Shown in pieces: positions 59,909 through 64,000 of a stretch of DNA of 64,000 bases. The stretch is from a virus. Under the pieces are notes generated by a model that saw only the letters and a list, made by a program, of their open reading frames with translations, was not told where the DNA came from and searched no databases. Every line of letters begins with the position of its first letter. Position 1 is the stretch's first letter. The stretch is from the IMG/VR virus record IMGVR_UViG_3300031857_011362, positions 1 to 64,000 of that record; one strand, 5' to 3'. A program made the position numbers and the translations under genes.

Positions 59909-62239
59909 ATGAATATAAACGTAGTTAAACGCAACGGGGAAACCGTACCCTTAGATATTTCAAAAATACAAAGACAGGTAGCATATGGATGTAGAGGCAT
60001 CGATAACGTTAGCCCGAGTATGATCGAAATCAAAGCACAAATAGAACTATGTGATGGAATGACTACAAAAACAATTGATGAACTACTGCTTAAAGCAATG
60101 GTTAATCTGATTGATGAAAGCGAAAACAGCGATATCAATAACGTAAACTATCAATACGTAGCCGGTAGACAAAAAGTCTCTATGCTACGTAAAGAAGTAT
60201 ATGGAACCTATGATCCCCCTCCTTTATATGATATTGTAAAGACAAATATTGAAAAGGGAATGTACACTAGCGAACTACTAGACTGGTATACTAAAGAAGA
60301 ATGGGATATCATCGACTTATTTCTTGACCACAGCAAGGACGAAAATTACACTTATGCGGCTATCGCACAACTAACCGAAAAGTACTTAGTGCAGAACCGT
60401 GCTACTGGCCAAGTTTTTGAAAGTCCTCAAGTACGTTATGCAATCGCGGCCGCCACTGCCTTCCACAATGAACCCAAAGAAAAAAGATTAAAATATGTTA
60501 AAGAATATTATGAATGTGCGTCTGATGGTCATTTTACTCTCGCTACTCCTGTGCTCGCTGGCCTCGGTACTACAACTAAACAGTTCAGCAGTTGTGTGCT
60601 TATTAGCAGTGACGATACCCTTGATTCGATATTCGCCTCAGGAGAAATGATGGCAAAGTATGCTAGCAAACGTGCTGGCATTGGATTAGAGTTAGGGCGC
60701 ATTCGCCCACTAGGAGCCGCCATTCGTAATGGAGAAATCAAACACACAGGCATGATTCCTTTCTTAAAGAAGTGGTTTGGTGATCTACGTAGTTGCAGTC
60801 AAGGTGGTGTTCGCAATGCATCCTGCACAGTTACATTCCCAGTATGGCACTATCAATTTGAAGACCTTATTGTGTTAAAGAACAATCAAGGCACAGAAGA
60901 AACACGTGTGCGTCAAATGGATTACTCTGTTGTAGTCAACAAGATGTTCTGGAATCGTTATCGTAACAACGAAAATATTACATTGTTTGATCCACACGAA
61001 GTTCCTGATTTGTATGAAGCATATTACAGAGACAGTGAAGAATTTGAGAAACTGTATAAAAAATATGAACAAGATAAGACAAAGAAAAAGAAGGTACTAC
61101 CCGCGGTTGAAATATTCAAAAATGGAATACTTAAAGAACGCACTGATACTGGCAGAATTTATCTTGTCAATATCGACAACGTTATCAATCAGGGCCCGTT
61201 CGACACAAAACTTGATCCAATATATCAATCAAACCTATGCCAAGAGATACTTTTACCCACCCGTCCTTTCCAGAGAATTGAAGACGAAAAGGGCAGAATT
61301 GCTCTTTGCACTCTTGGTAGCATAAACTGGGGAGCATTCAAAACCCCACAAGAAATGCGTAAAGCATGTCGTGTATTAGTACGTAGCTTAAGTAATTTGT
61401 TAACCTATCAAGACTTTCTATCAATACAAAGTAAACTGGCTAACTTAGATTTTGAACCGTTAGGTGTTGGTATTACTAACTTAGCTTACTGGCATGCACG
61501 TAAGAGTTTCAAGTATGGTGAAGCAGATGCACTAGCAGAAGTCAAGCGTTGGATGGAACATCAAGCATACTACCTCACTGAGATGAGCGTAGAACTAGCA
61601 CAAGAAAAAGGTGCGTGTAAACGCAGTGAACATACGTATTATGGCAAGGGAGTATTTCCTTGGGAACGTAGAAATCCCGGAGTCAATGAACTAACAGATT
61701 TTACTCCTAGTGCAAATTTAGACTGGGAAGTCTTGCGCCAAAATCTATTGAAGTATGGCATTAGAAATGCTACACTAATGGCAGTAGCACCAGTTGAAAG
61801 TTCAAGCGTTGTATTGAATAGTACAAATGGTATTGAGATGCCAATGGAATTGATTAGTGTTAAGGAAAGCAAAGCTGGATCGTTTGTACAAGTAGTACCA
61901 GAATACAGACGATTAAAGAATCGATATCAACTAATGTGGGATCAAAAAGACTGTGTAGAGTATTTAAAAACTAGTGCAGTATTGGCAGTATACATTGACC
62001 AATCACTATCAACAAATACGTTCTATAACCCTGCATTCTTTGATCAAGGTAAAGTACCTGGCACATTGATTGCTAAGAACTTGATGCTAGCATATAAGTG
62101 GGGAATCAAAACTATATATTATAGTTTGATTAACAAAGTAGGTAGCAAAGCGTCCCTACAAGAAGAAAATAATATTATTCCTTTTGTAAAGTTAGATGCA
62201 ATAGAAGATGAAGAATACTGTGAAAGTTGTGTATTATGA
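59909..62239 (+). CDS. nrdA: Ribonucleoside-diphosphate reductase class Ia, large subunit
   Basis: A 776-residue large subunit. An ATP-cone is present at the N-terminus (INVVKRNGETVPLDISKIQRQV, about 1-90), so the allosteric activity site is kept. The catalytic core shows FSSCVLISSDDTLDSI (first redox Cys), KRAGIGLELGRIRPLGA, and SNLCQEI with Asn442, Cys444 (thiyl radical) and Glu446, then MAVAPVESSSVV. The C-terminus ends EYCESCVL, the CxxC pair that passes electrons from thioredoxin or glutaredoxin. It reduces ribonucleotides to supply dNTPs for phage replication. Length is close to E. coli NrdA (761). Its stop overlaps nrdB (ATGA). Confidence 0.96.
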   Translation: MNINVVKRNGETVPLDISKIQRQVAYGCRGIDNVSPSMIEIKAQIELCDGMTTKTIDELLLKAMVNLIDESENSDINNVNYQYVAGRQKVSMLRKEVYGTYDPPPLYDIVKTNIEKGMYTSELLDWYTKEEWDIIDLFLDHSKDENYTYAAIAQLTEKYLVQNRATGQVFESPQVRYAIAAATAFHNEPKEKRLKYVKEYYECASDGHFTLATPVLAGLGTTTKQFSSCVLISSDDTLDSIFASGEMMAKYASKRAGIGLELGRIRPLGAAIRNGEIKHTGMIPFLKKWFGDLRSCSQGGVRNASCTVTFPVWHYQFEDLIVLKNNQGTEETRVRQMDYSVVVNKMFWNRYRNNENITLFDPHEVPDLYEAYYRDSEEFEKLYKKYEQDKTKKKKVLPAVEIFKNGILKERTDTGRIYLVNIDNVINQGPFDTKLDPIYQSNLCQEILLPTRPFQRIEDEKGRIALCTLGSINWGAFKTPQEMRKACRVLVRSLSNLLTYQDFLSIQSKLANLDFEPLGVGITNLAYWHARKSFKYGEADALAEVKRWMEHQAYYLTEMSVELAQEKGACKRSEHTYYGKGVFPWERRNPGVNELTDFTPSANLDWEVLRQNLLKYGIRNATLMAVAPVESSSVVLNSTNGIEMPMELISVKESKAGSFVQVVPEYRRLKNRYQLMWDQKDCVEYLKTSAVLAVYIDQSLSTNTFYNPAFFDQGKVPGTLIAKNLMLAYKWGIKTIYYSLINKVGSKASLQEENNIIPFVKLDAIEDEEYCESCVL

Positions 62240-63336
62240 GTAAAGAACAATATAATTTAAGTAAGCAAACAAACTACCTCAAGCGTACAATGTTTTTAGA
62301 CCCAGCCGGTCCTGTAACAGTACAACGTTTTGAAGAAGTTAAGTACCCTCGCATTGCCAAGTATGAAGAAACAGCACGTGGCTTCTTTTGGGTGCCCGAA
62401 GAGATTTCGTTGACTAAAGATAAAATGGATCACAAAGATTCCAGTGATGCTATCAAGCATATTTTTACTAGCAACCTACTAAGACAAACAGCCTTAGACA
62501 GTATTCAAGGTCGTGCACCTAGTCAAGTGTTTAGTCCTGTAATCAGTATACCTGAACTTGAAGCACTAGTGGGTAACTGGAGTTTCTTTGAGACTAACAT
62601 TCACAGTAAGTCATACAGTCATATCATTCGCAATGTATATGGTGTACCTAAAGAAGAATTCAACAAGATACATGATACAAAAGAGATTATTGACATGGCT
62701 GCTAGCATCGGTAGATACTATGAAGCACTACATCAACTTAATTGTTTAAAAGAAACAGGTTCTGAAGTATCAGAACGTGAACACATTAAAGCTATTTGGA
62801 TGGCACTACATGCAAGTTATGCATTAGAAGCATTTAGATTTATGGTAAGTTTTGCAACAAGTCTTGCTATGGTAGAGAATCGAATTTACATTGGTAACGG
62901 AAACATTATCTCCTTGATCCTGCAAGATGAGTTGCTTCACGCTGAGTGGACAGCATGGTTGATTAATAACGTGACTAAGGATGATACTAGATTTGCTTCT
63001 ATTGTAGAAGAATGTCGTGTCGAAGTGTATGCATTGTATATGGAAGTTATTAAAGAAGAAAAAGAGTGGGCCGAGTATCTATTCAGTAAGGGTGTAGTAA
63101 TTGGCTTGAATGCAGAGATATTAAAAGACTTTGTAGACTTTACTGCATTTACTCGTTTGAAAGAAATTGGTATCAAGTACACGGAAAACTATCCTAAGCA
63201 TAGTCCTATCCCATGGTTCAACAAGCACGTTAATTTAAATAAAAAACAGGCCGCGCTCCAGGAGACAGAAAGTACATCCTATGTAATAGGGGTAATGTCA
63301 GATACAGTTAATTATGATGAGTTGCCAATTCTATGA
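62236..63336 (+). CDS. nrdB: Ribonucleoside-diphosphate reductase class Ia, small subunit
   Basis: A 366-residue radical-generating subunit. ATG at 62236 is chosen, since it forms an ATGA overlap with the nrdA stop and starts [22 protein letters not shown]. Conserved parts are [31 protein letters not shown] (iron-ligand helix with Glu and His), [21 protein letters not shown] and [18 protein letters not shown] (second iron-ligand set, DExxH-like). The C-terminal tail ([12 protein letters not shown]) is the part that binds NrdA in the family. The last 25 bp overlap the antisense endonuclease gene. No intron is visible. Confidence 0.95.
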   Translation: MSKEQYNLSKQTNYLKRTMFLDPAGPVTVQRFEEVKYPRIAKYEETARGFFWVPEEISLTKDKMDHKDSSDAIKHIFTSNLLRQTALDSIQGRAPSQVFSPVISIPELEALVGNWSFFETNIHSKSYSHIIRNVYGVPKEEFNKIHDTKEIIDMAASIGRYYEALHQLNCLKETGSEVSEREHIKAIWMALHASYALEAFRFMVSFATSLAMVENRIYIGNGNIISLILQDELLHAEWTAWLINNVTKDDTRFASIVEECRVEVYALYMEVIKEEKEWAEYLFSKGVVIGLNAEILKDFVDFTAFTRLKEIGIKYTENYPKHSPIPWFNKHVNLNKKQAALQETESTSYVIGVMSDTVNYDELPIL

Positions 63337-63872
63337 CGACAATTATCAAAATGATACCTCTTCATTGCATTTGAGCCACCTTCTAGCTCACAGTGTGGGC
63401 AAGTAGTTTTAAGTTTTGACCCTAATTTTTTGCCCTTCAATATATTAGGCAACCCTTTATTCCAAGCAACATATCCTCTAGCCTTAGGACTAGCTAATCT
63501 AGCAGCCACAACATTCGCAATGTGCTCTGGTGATTTTTTACGGCCAGTAAGTTGTTTACTTGCATTGGATTTAAATTCATCGGACCTAATACATCCGGTA
63601 CCTCCTTCGCCACCGTCTGTCATATTGTGAAGTATCCCGTTACCCAAGTCTTTACGACCGTACCATTTGATATAACGTCTTTCTAATGCAAAAGCGCCTA
63701 GCTCAGATAGATTTTTCTCTAAAAAAACAATCCTACGTAGATCCTTAGGTGTATGTACTCCACCTCTCTTGGTACGATGTGATTGAAATGCTCTGCTATC
63801 TTTACCCTTACCAATGTAGTAGGGTTTGCCGTCTTTTCTTATATAGGCGTAGACATAATATGCTAAATACAT
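63312..63872 (-). CDS. GIY-YIG homing endonuclease, antisense to nrdB end
   Basis: A 186-residue endonuclease on the minus strand. [24 protein letters not shown] is the GIY-YIG start, with YYIG at 18-21 and the catalytic Arg soon after; [28 protein letters not shown] is the later part with the Glu and Asn region. NUMOD3-like elements follow ([24 protein letters not shown]), then a possible zinc-binding end (CPHC...HFDNCRH). Its start has a good Shine-Dalgarno (aagggag, 63882-63888 on the other strand). It is the only minus-strand gene found here and runs against nrdB, overlapping its last 25 bp. A mobile insertion at the nrd locus. Confidence 0.88.
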   Translation of the reverse strand: MYLAYYVYAYIRKDGKPYYIGKGKDSRAFQSHRTKRGGVHTPKDLRRIVFLEKNLSELGAFALERRYIKWYGRKDLGNGILHNMTDGGEGGTGCIRSDEFKSNASKQLTGRKKSPEHIANVVAARLASPKARGYVAWNKGLPNILKGKKLGSKLKTTCPHCELEGGSNAMKRYHFDNCRHRIGNSS

Positions 63873-63943
63873 TGCTGATTGCTCCCTTAAAGCGTTAGAG
63901 TAGTTAGGAACTCCAATTCCGTGAACTACACTAATATTTATGC

Positions 63944-63960
63944 CATTATCATTGATAATG
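63944..63960. repeat. 17-bp palindrome over a -35 box
   Basis: cattatca and tgataatg are exact reverse complements around a single T. The right half includes most of the TTGATA -35 element at 63952, so a bound dimer would block the promoter. Confidence 0.6.
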
Positions 63961-63980
63961 ATAGGTATATCGTGTATAAT
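63952..63980 (+). promoter_or_regulatory. Sigma70-like promoter leading out of the window
   Basis: TTGATA (63952-63957), a 17-base spacer and a perfect TATAAT (63975-63980), followed by ataaaatt and a Shine-Dalgarno (aaagga, 63991-63996). The gene it drives begins just beyond the window. The type differs from the ATAAATA late elements and suggests early or middle expression by host polymerase. Apart from this and the endonuclease upstream region, 63873-64000 holds nothing I recognise. Confidence 0.68.
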
Positions 63981-64000
63981 ATAAAATTATAAAGGAAAAA

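Noticed and set aside
1-64000. tRNA genes
   Set aside because: No cloverleaf-like sequence was noticed in the gaps, which are mostly under 150 bp; a tRNAscan-SE run would settle it.

Overview
The window is part of the genome of a T4-like myovirus (Caudoviricetes), probably from an aquatic bacterium. The support is direct: the T4 head-gene order prohead core / protease gp21 / scaffold gp22 / major capsid gp23, an AT-rich genome, ATAAATA-type late promoters, class Ia ribonucleotide reductase genes nrdA-nrdB, GIY-YIG homing endonucleases, and very large Asn/Gly/Thr-rich structural proteins like those of marine and freshwater T4-like phages. The host cannot be named from the sequence. All genes lie on the + strand except one endonuclease at the right end. 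I saw no tRNA genes and no CRISPR array.

Layout. (1) 1-4480: head module: a 5'-truncated acidic prohead core protein, gp21, a GIY-YIG endonuclease placed exactly between gp21 and gp22, gp22 and gp23, then a double hairpin/terminator. (2) 4500-25250: large 'GN-repeat' virion proteins, probably tail fibre or whisker-like, carrying PKD, LamG, cupredoxin-like and phage-fibre modules. (3) 25260-44290: a mosaic of adhesin-like genes in which IPT/TIG, putative-Ig, Calx-beta, RCC1 propeller, Gly-rich and kelch-like modules are shuffled, with two more cupredoxin-bearing fibre proteins between them. (4) 44290-50270: a degenerate small ORF, three more structural genes and two RCC1 genes, one of them only two blades long. 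(5) 50320-59900: an island of modification enzymes (two sulfotransferases, one joined to a glycosyltransferase; an APS kinase joined to an HxGH nucleotidyltransferase; a DUF2061 membrane protein; two methyltransferases; a GT25-type glycosyltransferase; a 2OG-oxygenase-like protein) interleaved with two further RCC1 genes. (6) 59909-64000: nrdA, nrdB, an antisense homing endonuclease, and a sigma70-like promoter leading out of the window.

The most striking content is a family of eight complete seven-bladed RCC1 propeller genes plus one two-blade remnant, sharing near-identical blades and attached to interchangeable N-terminal modules. Next to it lies a plausible phage-encoded sulfation pathway (a PAPS-forming kinase plus two sulfotransferases). 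Several late genes have an ATAAATAC element at a fixed 3-nt distance from the ATG, which predicts leaderless or nearly leaderless late mRNAs. Functions of the structural proteins are inferred from modules and context; no virion location was tested.
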